A stretch of 8,023 nucleotides of DNA from Clostridia bacterium. GTDB lineage: Bacteria > Bacillota_A > Clostridia > Christensenellales > Aristaeellaceae. The translations under genes were made by a program, and so were the position numbers. This document shows, one piece after another, positions 1 to 5,052 of this stretch. The stretch is from assembly GCA_017938785.1 (NCBI GenBank), contig JAGBAU010000196.1, forward strand, positions 1-8,023, given 5' to 3'. The notes under the pieces were generated by a model. It had not been told where the DNA came from. It saw nothing but the letters and a program-made list of their open reading frames with translations, and made no database searches. Position 1 is the first letter of the stretch. Every line of letters starts with the position of its first letter.

Positions 1-334
1 AGGCCCTGCAGTCCGTGAGCAGGTCGATGACGGCCCGGTCCACCTGGACGGGCGCGATGCCTGCATTGTCGTTCACGGTCTTGAGGTTGTTTATGCCCTC
101 GTAATCGTTGTAGATATCGAAGAGGCGGTGATAGACCTCAAGGCTGTCGTGCACGGCCTGGGACTTCTGCTTGAATTCCTCCTCGGTAGGCGCCCGGCCC
201 ACGATGGTGGTTACGGTGTCGAAGAGGTTTAAGAAGGTGGCGGTGTATTGCTTTTCGGCCGGGGCCGCCTGCTGGACGGAGCATCCGCACAGCAGGACGG
301 TCAGCGAAAAGAACAACGCGAGGAGTTTCTTCAT
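1..334 (-). CDS. apbE: FAD:protein FMN transferase, ApbE family lipoprotein (N-terminal part)
   Basis: Only the first 111 codons are present; the gene runs off the left edge. ApbE enzymes move FMN from FAD onto a Thr or Ser of extracytoplasmic acceptor proteins, using magnesium. The N-terminus is a lipoprotein signal peptide with a lipobox ending LLCGC (Cys18 as the likely lipidated residue), placing the enzyme outside the membrane. After a short spacer come family features: FLNLFDT at residues 34-40 and the block from LFDIYNDYEG to DNAGIAPVQVD at about 71-99, which is typical ApbE. The start codon shares its A with the TAA stop of the upstream lipoprotein gene (TAATG), and only a weak AAGG precedes it, so translation is probably coupled. 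Position next to a PplA-like lipoprotein suggests that protein is its substrate. The catalytic C-terminal half is outside the window and cannot be checked. Confidence 0.9.
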   Translation of the reverse strand, partial: MKKLLALFFSLTVLLCGCSVQQAAPAEKQYTATFLNLFDTVTTIVGRAPTEEEFKQKSQAVHDSLEVYHRLFDIYNDYEGINNLKTVNDNAGIAPVQVDRAVIDLLTDCRA

Positions 335-1428
335 TACTGGGCTGCCTTGGTGACCAGGGCCTGGAAGCCGCCGATGGCGATGGTGACGGTGGAGGAGAGG
401 TCCGCGTCGGTGGGAGCGGTCTTCTCGTTGACGGCGATGCCGTTTACATCCGCCACGGTCTTGCCGGTTACATAGGATGCGAAGGCAGCGGCCTGTTCAT
501 TCCATTCGTACTTGGAGCCTGCGTAGGCCTTCATGCCGTAGGCCTCGCCCAGCTGGTTCTTGGTCTGTGCGCCGGAGGCAACATCGCTGGTGATGGCGCC
601 GGTGGTATCGAATGCAACCTTGGCCTGCAGGGAATCGATAGTGCAGGAGGTGATGGTTTCGCCGTTCATGGTGAGCACGGTCACGTCCGCGTTCAGCTGG
701 GCGTTGCCTGCCTTTTCGGCGGTGGCGGCGGCGCTGTCGGAAACGCTTGCAAGGATGGCCAGGCGCAGATCGTCGCCCGCCTGTGCGCCGTGGTGTGCGG
801 CGTTGGCGGCTGCGGCTTCGATGCCGGAAACATAGCCGCCCAGGTAGATGGTGGCGGTGGTGGCCAGGTCGGCGTCCTTGGCCTTGCCGTCCTCGCCGAT
901 GGCGCCGTTCTTCAATTCTTCAACGGTCTTGCCCACGGCGTAATCTGCCAGGGCTTGTGCCTGCTCGTTCCATTCGTACTTGGCGCCTGCGTAGGCCTTC
1001 ATGCCGTAGGCTTCGCCCAGTTCGTTCTTGGTCTGAACGGCAGCGGCGGTATCGGAGGTGATGGCGCCGGATGCGTCAAAGGTAACGGAGGCGGGAATGC
1101 TGTCGATGATGCAGTCGGTGATCACGCCGGCGTCGTCGATGGCCACGGCCACGACGGTCACATCATACTTGGCTTCGCCGTTTTCCTCGGCGGTGGCGGA
1201 CTTGCTGTCGGCCAGGTTGGCGCCGATGTACAGGCCGGTCTTCACTGCGCCTTCGGCGGCGGGAGCGGTTTCCTCGGCGGGAGCGGCTTCCTCAGCGGGT
1301 GCTTCCACGACGGGAGCGGCGGTGGGGCAGGTGCAGTTGGTCATGTAGATCACGGGGGTGCCTGCGCAGCCGGTCAGTACGCCCAGGAGCGTGGCGAGTA
1401 CGAGAAAGAAAGCGATTCTCTTCAGCAT
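334..1428 (-). CDS. PplA-like surface lipoprotein with two tandem repeat domains, probable flavinylated electron carrier
   Basis: A 364-residue lipoprotein. Residues 1-21 form a signal peptide with lipobox VLTGC (Cys21). Residues about 36-62 are an Ala/Glu/Pro-rich flexible linker, as in cell-wall-spanning lipoproteins. Two homologous domains follow, about 64-210 and 220-364. Each carries a DxxGAITSD stretch (118-126 and 274-282), a TKxxLGEAYGMKAYAG block (from 133 and 289), YEWNEQA (151-157 and 307-313), a GKTV turn and a closing DADLxxTxTI segment (185-194 and 341-350). There is no ordinary FMN_bind domain. From memory, the block pattern resembles Listeria PplA, the flavinylated lipoprotein of extracellular electron transfer; this could not be checked by search. 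An alternative start 13 codons upstream is possible, but GGAGGA 6 bases before the chosen ATG decides the start. The neighbours eetA-like, eetB-like and apbE support the role. FMN attachment itself is inferred. Confidence 0.75.
   Translation of the reverse strand: MLKRIAFFLVLATLLGVLTGCAGTPVIYMTNCTCPTAAPVVEAPAEEAAPAEETAPAAEGAVKTGLYIGANLADSKSATAEENGEAKYDVTVVAVAIDDAGVITDCIIDSIPASVTFDASGAITSDTAAAVQTKNELGEAYGMKAYAGAKYEWNEQAQALADYAVGKTVEELKNGAIGEDGKAKDADLATTATIYLGGYVSGIEAAAANAAHHGAQAGDDLRLAILASVSDSAAATAEKAGNAQLNADVTVLTMNGETITSCTIDSLQAKVAFDTTGAITSDVASGAQTKNQLGEAYGMKAYAGSKYEWNEQAAAFASYVTGKTVADVNGIAVNEKTAPTDADLSSTVTIAIGGFQALVTKAAQ
491..567. repeat. Internal coding repeat, copy 1 (partner at 959-1035)
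   Basis: This 77-base stretch of the lipoprotein gene matches 959-1035 in the same orientation with 6 mismatches counted by eye. It encodes the TKNQLGEAYGM...YEWNEQA block of the second domain. The rest of the two domains is far less similar, so this block is either under strong constraint or has been homogenised by gene conversion. Confidence 0.85.
959..1035. repeat. Internal coding repeat, copy 2 (partner at 491-567)
   Basis: Partner of the 77-base direct repeat at 491-567, encoding the TKNELGEAYGM...YEWNEQA block of the first domain of the lipoprotein. About 71 of 77 bases are identical by eye. Confidence 0.85.
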
Positions 1429-1464
1429 GGTTGTTCCTCCAAAAATATTGTTCATGTATCTGTT

Positions 1465-1480
1465 CATTGCCGGGGCAATG
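1465..1480 (-). other. Intergenic hairpin between eetB-like and lipoprotein genes
   Basis: Right after the stop of the Gx-family gene the transcript can form CATTGC / GCAATG with a 4-base loop. No run of U follows, so it is not a usual terminator. It lies in the only sizeable gap (53 bases) of the four-gene block and could set mRNA ends or stability so that the lipoprotein is made at a different level. That role is inferred. Confidence 0.4.
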
Positions 1481-1481
1481 G

Positions 1482-1991
1482 TTACAGCCTTGTTTCGATG
1501 CGGGAGAGCACCTTCAATATGCCCGCGCCCGCGGCTCCGGTGGCAAAGCCCGTGAACAGGCCCACCGCCAGAAGGTAGGGCAGGTATGCGCCGATATAGA
1601 CCGAATGCATCAGCACCATGGCCGATAAGATCTGGCCGATGTTGTGCGCCGCCGCGCCCAGGATGCTCACGCCGTAGATGGACAGGAAGGGCAGCCTGCG
1701 GCTGAGCGCCATTACGAGCATCGCAAGGGTTCCGCCGGTGAGGGAGAACATCAGCGATGTAAAGCCTCCGCCGAAGGCGCTGCCCAGGATGCAGCGGATG
1801 GCCAGGATGATGTATGCGCTCCTGCCGCCCAGAAGGTAGAGGGCTGCAAGGCTTACGATGTTCGCAAGCCCCAGCTTCACGCCCGGCATGGGCACAAGCA
1901 TTTGAAGCGGGAAGAAGCGCTCCATATAGGAGAGCACCAGCGCCAGGGATATGAGCACTGCGCAGAGGGTGAGTTTTCGCGTTCTTTTCAT
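1482..1991 (-). CDS. eetB: Gx transporter family membrane protein (EetB-like; formerly 'heptaprenyl diphosphate synthase component I')
   Basis: A 169-residue, very hydrophobic protein with about five membrane segments. Conserved family blocks are visible: PGVKLGLANI at 36-45, FSLTGG at 82-87, and GVSILGAAAHNIGQ at 107-120. This family is often annotated as heptaprenyl diphosphate synthase component I, but in Listeria the homologue EetB belongs to the extracellular electron transfer locus, where its exact biochemical role is unsettled. The start is supported by GAGGTGA a few bases upstream, which overlaps the stop of the NusG-domain gene; the gap between the genes is only 4 bases. The fixed pairing with the NusG domain II gene makes the EetA/EetB reading more likely than prenyl synthesis. 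The symbol follows the Listeria naming and is by analogy. Confidence 0.8.
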   Translation of the reverse strand: MKRTRKLTLCAVLISLALVLSYMERFFPLQMLVPMPGVKLGLANIVSLAALYLLGGRSAYIILAIRCILGSAFGGGFTSLMFSLTGGTLAMLVMALSRRLPFLSIYGVSILGAAAHNIGQILSAMVLMHSVYIGAYLPYLLAVGLFTGFATGAAGAGILKVLSRIETRL

Positions 1992-1995
1992 GTTC

Positions 1996-2379
1996 TCACC
2001 TCAGCACGAAGTCCACATCGCCCATGCCGGTGATGCGCACCTCCACCCGGTTGGGCAGGCACACGATGCTGCGGCCCGGGGCGGATATGGCGCCGGAATG
2101 CACGCAGTCCCCGCCGGGACAGTCGGACTTGGAAATGCACACCTTTCCGCCGGAGACGGAGACGGTGTTGTGGTAGTCTCCCTCGATCTCGAGGATGGTA
2201 TCCCCGTCGAGGGGCAGTTCATGGAGCAGCTTGCCGCTTTGGTAGATCTGCACCGCGTGGGTTTCATCCTCTGCGCCTGCGGGCATGAAGGCAAACACCG
2301 TGCCCAGCGCGATGCAAACCACCAGCAGTATGGCGAAAAGATCGCCCCTGCAAAAGGCGAGACGCAAATCCTTGTTCAT
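1996..2379 (-). CDS. eetA: NusG domain II-containing membrane protein (EetA-like)
   Basis: A 127-residue protein with a short cytoplasmic N-terminus, one membrane segment at about 13-32 and an extracytoplasmic domain. That domain has the NusG domain II pattern: an acidic/hydrophobic beta region (LEIEGDYHNTVSV), then a Cys-rich stretch with Cys81, Cys87, Cys92 and Cys107 (CISKSDC, GGDCVHSG, IVCLPN) and a final VEVRITG strand. It is unrelated in role to the transcription factor NusG. In Listeria the homologue EetA is required for extracellular electron transfer and is paired with EetB. A longer reading frame extends 38 codons upstream, but GGAG 6 bases before the chosen ATG and the membrane-protein start fit the shorter form. 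It is the first gene of the block, about 43 bases downstream of a strong promoter. Confidence 0.8.
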   Translation of the reverse strand: MNKDLRLAFCRGDLFAILLVVCIALGTVFAFMPAGAEDETHAVQIYQSGKLLHELPLDGDTILEIEGDYHNTVSVSGGKVCISKSDCPGGDCVHSGAISAPGRSIVCLPNRVEVRITGMGDVDFVLR

Positions 2380-2428
2380 GAAACGCTCCGAAAGCTTGAT
2401 TTGATGGGCGCAAAATAACCCAACCATA

Positions 2429-2457
2429 ATTATACCATGATCGGGCACCTCGCACAA
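2429..2457 (-). promoter_or_regulatory. Sigma-70 type promoter for the eet-like block
   Basis: Read on the minus strand: -35 TTGTGC (2457-2452), 17-base spacer, perfect -10 TATAAT (2434-2429) preceded by TG one base upstream (extended -10). Predicted start of transcription is near 2422, about 43 bases before the eetA-like start codon. The -35 is weak (TTG only), which the extended -10 would offset. Confidence 0.7.
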
Positions 2458-2486
2458 GACAGCGAAGATTTTTCCAGTGACCGGAA

Positions 2487-2515
2487 TTGACATTTTTTTC
2501 CGGCGGTGTTATACT
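2487..2515 (+). promoter_or_regulatory. Consensus promoter of the thiamine operon
   Basis: TTGACA (2487-2492), 17-base spacer, TATACT (2510-2515). The predicted start near 2522 lies just before the first TPP aptamer, as expected for riboswitch-controlled transcription. It faces away from the eet-like promoter, with 29 bases between the two -35 boxes. Confidence 0.8.
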
Positions 2516-2524
2516 TACAAAAAA

Positions 2525-2608
2525 CAGGGGAGCTTGCGCAAGCAGGCTGAGAGGAAGGTATCGCCCTTCGACCCTTTCACCTGATGCGGATAATGCCGCC
2601 GTAGGAAG
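2525..2608 (+). promoter_or_regulatory. TPP riboswitch 1 (THI element)
   Basis: The conserved THI-box elements appear in order: GGGGAG (2527-2532), CTGAGAGG (2547-2554), ACCC (2571-2574), ACCTGATG (2579-2586), GGATAATGCC (2588-2597) and GTAGGAAG (2601-2608). TPP binding would favour the terminator that follows at 2632-2660, shutting down transcription when thiamine is plentiful. One departure is GTAGGAA where GTAGGGA is usual. No reading frame lies between it and the second riboswitch. Confidence 0.95.
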
Positions 2609-2631
2609 TACAATCACTGTAGCTTTTGCGG

Positions 2632-2660
2632 AGTGCCGTCCACATCGGGCGGCACTTTTT
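2632..2660 (+). terminator. Intrinsic terminator of TPP riboswitch 1
   Basis: A 10-base-pair stem (2632-2641 with 2647-2656, including one G-U pair, loop ACATC) ends in TTTTT at 2656-2660. The aptamer segment TGCCGCC (2594-2600) is exactly complementary to GGCGGCA in the 3' arm (2648-2654), which could offer an alternative fold when TPP is absent; this switching detail is inferred. Confidence 0.85.
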
Positions 2661-2671
2661 ATATATACACA

Positions 2672-2757
2672 GCAGGGGAGTCCGTGAAGCGGGCTGAGAG
2701 GAAGGAAACCACCTTCGACCCTATAACCTGATGCGGGTCATGCCGCCGTAGGGAGCG
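2672..2757 (+). promoter_or_regulatory. TPP riboswitch 2 (THI element, tandem copy)
   Basis: A second full THI element: GGGGAG (2675-2680), CTGAGAGG (2694-2701), ACCC (2718-2721), ACCTGATG (2726-2733), ATGCCGCCGTAGGGAG (2740-2755). It begins about 12 bases after the U-run of the first terminator, so it is transcribed only if the first switch lets polymerase through. Its 3' end GGGAGCG (2751-2757) can pair over 7 bases with CGTTCCC (2773-2779) of the next terminator, a classic antiterminator that TPP binding would disrupt. Confidence 0.95.
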
Positions 2758-2770
2758 TACGAATGCAAGA

Positions 2771-2797
2771 GGCGTTCCCGAACGGGGAGCGCCTTTT
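2771..2797 (+). terminator. Intrinsic terminator of TPP riboswitch 2
   Basis: A 9-base-pair stem (2771-2779 with 2785-2793, one G-U pair, loop GAACG) followed by TTTTGTGTTT. It sits just before the thiM ribosome binding site GGAGGG (2804-2809). The competing antiterminator with the riboswitch 3' end supports regulation by premature termination. Confidence 0.8.
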
Positions 2798-2816
2798 GTG
2801 TTTGGAGGGAAACGAT

Positions 2817-3620
2817 ATGCTTGCGGAATTTCTGAATCGCGTCCGGGCCCAAAGGCCCATGGTGCACTGCATCACCAATTACGTGACCGCCAACGATTGC
2901 GCCAACATGCTGCTGGCCTGCGGCGGCAGCGCCGTCATGGCCGACGACCCGGAGGAGGCGGCGGAGATTGCCGCGCTTTCGGATGCGCTGGTGCTGAATC
3001 TGGGTACGCCCAATCCGCGCAGGATTGAAGCCATGCGCCTGGCCGGGCGGCAGGTAAATCGTTCGAATCGGCCTGTGGTGCTGGACCCCGTGGGCGCGGG
3101 CTGCTCCGAACTGCGGGACCGTGCGGCGCTCACCCTGCTGGAGGAGGTGCGCTTTGCCGCCGTCCGGGGAAACGCCAGCGAAATCGCCTTCCTCGCCCGG
3201 GGCCGCAGGGCAAAGGGCGGCGTGGAGGGCGAGCCGGTGGAGGATGTGTGCAACCTTGCACGGCAGCTGGCCCGGCAGCGGCGCACGGCGGTGATCGTCA
3301 CCGGCGGCCGGGACATCGTGACCGACGGCGAGGGGCTGGTTTTCGTGGACAACGGCCATCCCATGATGCGCAGCGTGACCGGCGCGGGCTGCATGCTCTC
3401 CGCGGTCACGGGGGCGTTCCTCGGGGCCAACGGGCAGGATCAGCTGCATGCGGCGCTGGCGGCGGTGTGCGCCGTGGGGGTGTGCGGTGAGACCGCTTTC
3501 CGGCGGCTCGGGCCCATGGACGGAAACGCCGGATACCGCAATGCCATCATCGACGCCATGTACAAGCTGACGGGCGAACAACTGGAAGGAGGAGCAAGAT
3601 ATGCGGATTTCTGCGGATGA
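2817..3620 (+). CDS. thiM: Hydroxyethylthiazole kinase
   Basis: A 267-residue protein of normal length for ThiM, which uses ATP to phosphorylate 4-methyl-5-(2-hydroxyethyl)thiazole in thiamine salvage. Family motifs seen: VHCITNYVTANDCAN from residue 16, PVVLDPVGAG at 86-95, RGNASEI at 117-123, VTGGRDIVTDG at 161-171 and VTGAGCMLSAVTG at 187-199 with the catalytic-region Cys192. The segment near residue 35 reads CGGSAVMADD where the family usually has GASPxM or GGSPxM, so the Pro is replaced by Ala; the Met is kept. GGAGGG at 2804-2809 decides the start; an in-frame ATG 18 codons upstream lies in the terminator stem and is rejected. The gene overlaps thiE by 20 bases and is directly under the tandem TPP riboswitches. 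Confidence 0.95.
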   Translation: MLAEFLNRVRAQRPMVHCITNYVTANDCANMLLACGGSAVMADDPEEAAEIAALSDALVLNLGTPNPRRIEAMRLAGRQVNRSNRPVVLDPVGAGCSELRDRAALTLLEEVRFAAVRGNASEIAFLARGRRAKGGVEGEPVEDVCNLARQLARQRRTAVIVTGGRDIVTDGEGLVFVDNGHPMMRSVTGAGCMLSAVTGAFLGANGQDQLHAALAAVCAVGVCGETAFRRLGPMDGNAGYRNAIIDAMYKLTGEQLEGGARYADFCG

Positions 3621-4239
3621 GCTGCGGCTCTATGCGGTGACCGACCGGAGCTGGCTGGGCGGGGAGACCATATTTGACCAGGTGGAGAAGGCCGTGCGCG
3701 GCGGTGCGACCTGCGTGCAGCTGCGGGAGAAGGCGCTGGGCCATGAGGATTTCCTCGCGGAGGCGAAGGAGATGGCGAAGCTGTGCAGGCGGCTGGGCGT
3801 GAAGCTGATCATCAACGACAATGTGGACGTCGCCCTGGAGAGCGGCGCGGACGGCGTGCATGTGGGCCAGGATGATATGCAGGCCATGGATGTGCGGCGC
3901 AGGATCGGCCCGGACAGAATCCTGGGCGTGACTGCGAAGACCGTGGAGCAGGCGAGGGCCGCCGAGGCCGCCGGGGCGGATTACCTGGGCAGCGGCGCGG
4001 TGTTCGGAAGCGCCACAAAGACGGACGCAAAGCCCATGACCATGGATACCCTGCGCAGCATATGCGCGTCGGTTGGGATACCGGTGGTGGGCATCGGCGG
4101 CGTGAACCGGGATAACATCGCCCGGCTCGCAGGCACCGGCGTTGCCGGCGCGGCGGTGGTGTCCGGCATATTTGCCGCCCGGGATATTGAGGCGGAATGC
4201 CGCCTGCTTCGGGGGATGGCGGAGGAAATCATCCGCTGA
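3601..4239 (+). CDS. thiE: Thiamine phosphate synthase
   Basis: A 212-residue TIM-barrel enzyme that joins HMP pyrophosphate and hydroxyethylthiazole phosphate to give thiamine phosphate. Motifs in order: LYAVTDR at 10-16, CVQLREK at 38-44, LIINDN at 69-74, GVHVGQDDM at 85-93, ADYLGSGAVFGSATKTDA at 126-143 and VGIGGV at 163-168, with the C-terminal phosphate-binding VVSGIF at 186-191. The loop reads GSGAVFGSATK rather than the commoner GxGPxFPTxTK, but the key Lys and Asp remain. AAGGAGGAG at 3586-3594 gives the start, inside the end of thiM, so thiM and thiE are surely co-transcribed. Cytoplasmic. Confidence 0.96.
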   Translation: MRISADELRLYAVTDRSWLGGETIFDQVEKAVRGGATCVQLREKALGHEDFLAEAKEMAKLCRRLGVKLIINDNVDVALESGADGVHVGQDDMQAMDVRRRIGPDRILGVTAKTVEQARAAEAAGADYLGSGAVFGSATKTDAKPMTMDTLRSICASVGIPVVGIGGVNRDNIARLAGTGVAGAAVVSGIFAARDIEAECRLLRGMAEEIIR

Positions 4240-4272
4240 AGTGGTTTGACATTTGACTTTGTTTGAAGGGAG

Positions 4273-4449
4273 GGCGGGCAGCTCGAAGGAGCCCATCGGA
4301 GGGGGAGCGCCCTGCGATGCGAAAACAGCGATGGGAAGCCGTGTTCCGGCGTGAGAGGAGACCAGTAAGTCTCGACCGGCCAGCAGGCAGAAAACTGCCA
4401 TGCTGTGGTCCCGTTTTGGCGGGGGCTGTTTTCCATGCGACCTGCCGCC
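4273..4449 (+). promoter_or_regulatory. Structured leader RNA before thiW, probable cobalamin-type riboswitch
   Basis: The leader folds by eye into a closed multi-branch domain. GGCGGGCAG (4273-4281) pairs with CTGCCGCC (4442-4449) through 8 pairs with one bulge. Inside are hairpins GCTC/GAGC (4281-4292), CCATCG/CGATGG (4293-4298 with 4329-4334), GCCG/CGGC (4338-4350), GAGAC/GTCTC with loop CAGTAA (4358-4373), a long bulged stem at 4380-4408 and CCCG/CGGG (4410-4423). The order and several sequences recall the cobalamin riboswitch: GGGAAGCC then a GCCG...CGGC hairpin, then a hairpin with a CAGTAA-type loop, then CCATGCGACCTGCC near the 3' end, which matches the B12-box form CCAGGAGACCTGCC at 12 of 14 positions. 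No TPP signature (CTGAGA, CTGATG) is present. No U-rich terminator follows, so any control would act on translation. The 5' conserved GGTGCC is not clear, hence moderate confidence. Confidence 0.5.
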
Positions 4450-4477
4450 TGACTTTTCTGAACAAAGGAGAATGATT

Positions 4478-5008
4478 ATGAACAAGGATTCCAATCGCAG
4501 AAACCATACCCTTCGCATCACCGTGGCCGGCCTTCTGTGCGCGCTGGCCGTGGTGGGCAGCATGTTTTCCTTCCCGGTATTCGGCAGCAAGTGTTCCCCG
4601 GTGCAGCACATGGTGAACGTGATCTGCGCCGTGCTGCTGGGGCCCTGGTACGGCCTGGGTGCGGGCTTCCTGGCGGCGCTGATTCGAAACCTCTTGGGCC
4701 TGGGCAGCCTGCTTGCCTTCCCGGGCAGTATGTGCGGCGCACTTTTGTGCGGCCTGGCCTATAAGTATTCCAAGAACCTGCCCCTGACCCTGGCGGGCGA
4801 GGTGTTCGGCACGGGCGTCATCGGCGGCTTGCTGGCCTATCCCGTGGCAGTGGCCTTCATGGGTGTTTCGGCGGCCAGCGTGGGCTTCACGGCCTACATC
4901 GTGCCCTTCCTGATTTCCACGGCGGTGGGCAGCGCCATCGCAGGCGCGCTGGTGTTTGCGCTGAAGAAAAACGGCGCGCTGCAGTCCATACAGAACAAGC
5001 TGAACTGA
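4478..5008 (+). CDS. thiW: ECF transporter substrate-binding (S) component ThiW, predicted thiazole importer
   Basis: A 176-residue membrane protein with about five to six segments. It has the ThiW signature: GSKCSPVQHMVNV at 36-48, AVLLGPWYG at 51-59, IRNLLGLGSLLAFPGSMCG at 69-87 and GEVFGTGVIGG at 107-117. ThiW is predicted from comparative genomics to bind the thiazole precursor and to share a common EcfA/EcfA'/EcfT energy module encoded elsewhere; no such module is in the window. AAAGGAG at 4464-4470 fits the ATG at 4478 (7 bases); an ATG at 4472 is too close. Lying between thiE and thiD-tenA it would feed ThiM with substrate. Its leader resembles a cobalamin riboswitch, unlike the TPP control usual for thiW, so a different ligand such as a benzimidazole cannot be excluded. 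Confidence 0.9.
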   Translation: MNKDSNRRNHTLRITVAGLLCALAVVGSMFSFPVFGSKCSPVQHMVNVICAVLLGPWYGLGAGFLAALIRNLLGLGSLLAFPGSMCGALLCGLAYKYSKNLPLTLAGEVFGTGVIGGLLAYPVAVAFMGVSAASVGFTAYIVPFLISTAVGSAIAGALVFALKKNGALQSIQNKLN

Positions 5009-5009
5009 G

Positions 5010-5026
5010 CCGCCGCATGCCGGCGG
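5010..5026 (+). other. Intergenic hairpin between thiW and thiD-tenA
   Basis: CCGCCG (5010-5015) and CGGCGG (5021-5026) form a GC-only stem with loop CATGC, one base after the thiW stop. No U-run follows, so it is unlikely to end transcription; it may protect the upstream message or shape RNA processing. The 44-base gap otherwise holds only the ribosome binding site AAAGGAG at 5037-5043. Confidence 0.45.
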
Positions 5027-5052
5027 TGGACCTGAGAAAGGAGTTTTGAACC

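Noticed and set aside
790..1578. 262-codon Gly-rich plus-strand frame opposite the lipoprotein gene
   Set aside because: The Gly and Val runs are the reverse of Ala- and Thr-rich codons in the real lipoprotein gene.
1482..1991. Heptaprenyl diphosphate synthase component I as function of the Gx protein
   Set aside because: The name is historical. The protein is a multi-span membrane protein paired with a NusG domain II gene and ApbE, with no prenyl synthase component II next to it.
2763..2816. Upstream in-frame start for thiM adding 18 residues
   Set aside because: It lies in the riboswitch expression platform, has no ribosome binding site, and the added residues are encoded by the terminator stem.
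2721..3581. 286-codon minus-strand open frame opposite thiM
   Set aside because: Shadow of thiM; composition biased to His, Arg, Gly and Pro with no recognisable domain.
4246..4274. Internal promoter before thiW based on TTGACA at 4246-4251
   Set aside because: No -10-like hexamer at 16 to 18 bases; the sequence there is G-rich.
4298..4365. A third TPP riboswitch, suggested by GGGGGAGC, GTGAGAGG and ACC
   Set aside because: The essential CTGATG and GGATAATGCC parts are missing and the spacing is wrong.
4273..4449. FMN, T-box or SAM riboswitch as identity of the thiW leader
   Set aside because: The invariant sequences of those classes (for example the T-box GGGTGGNACC or the SAM core) are not present; the cobalamin pattern fits better.
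3547..4611. 354-codon minus-strand open frame across thiE and the thiW leader
   Set aside because: No family motifs, low-complexity composition, and it lies opposite thiE and the structured leader.
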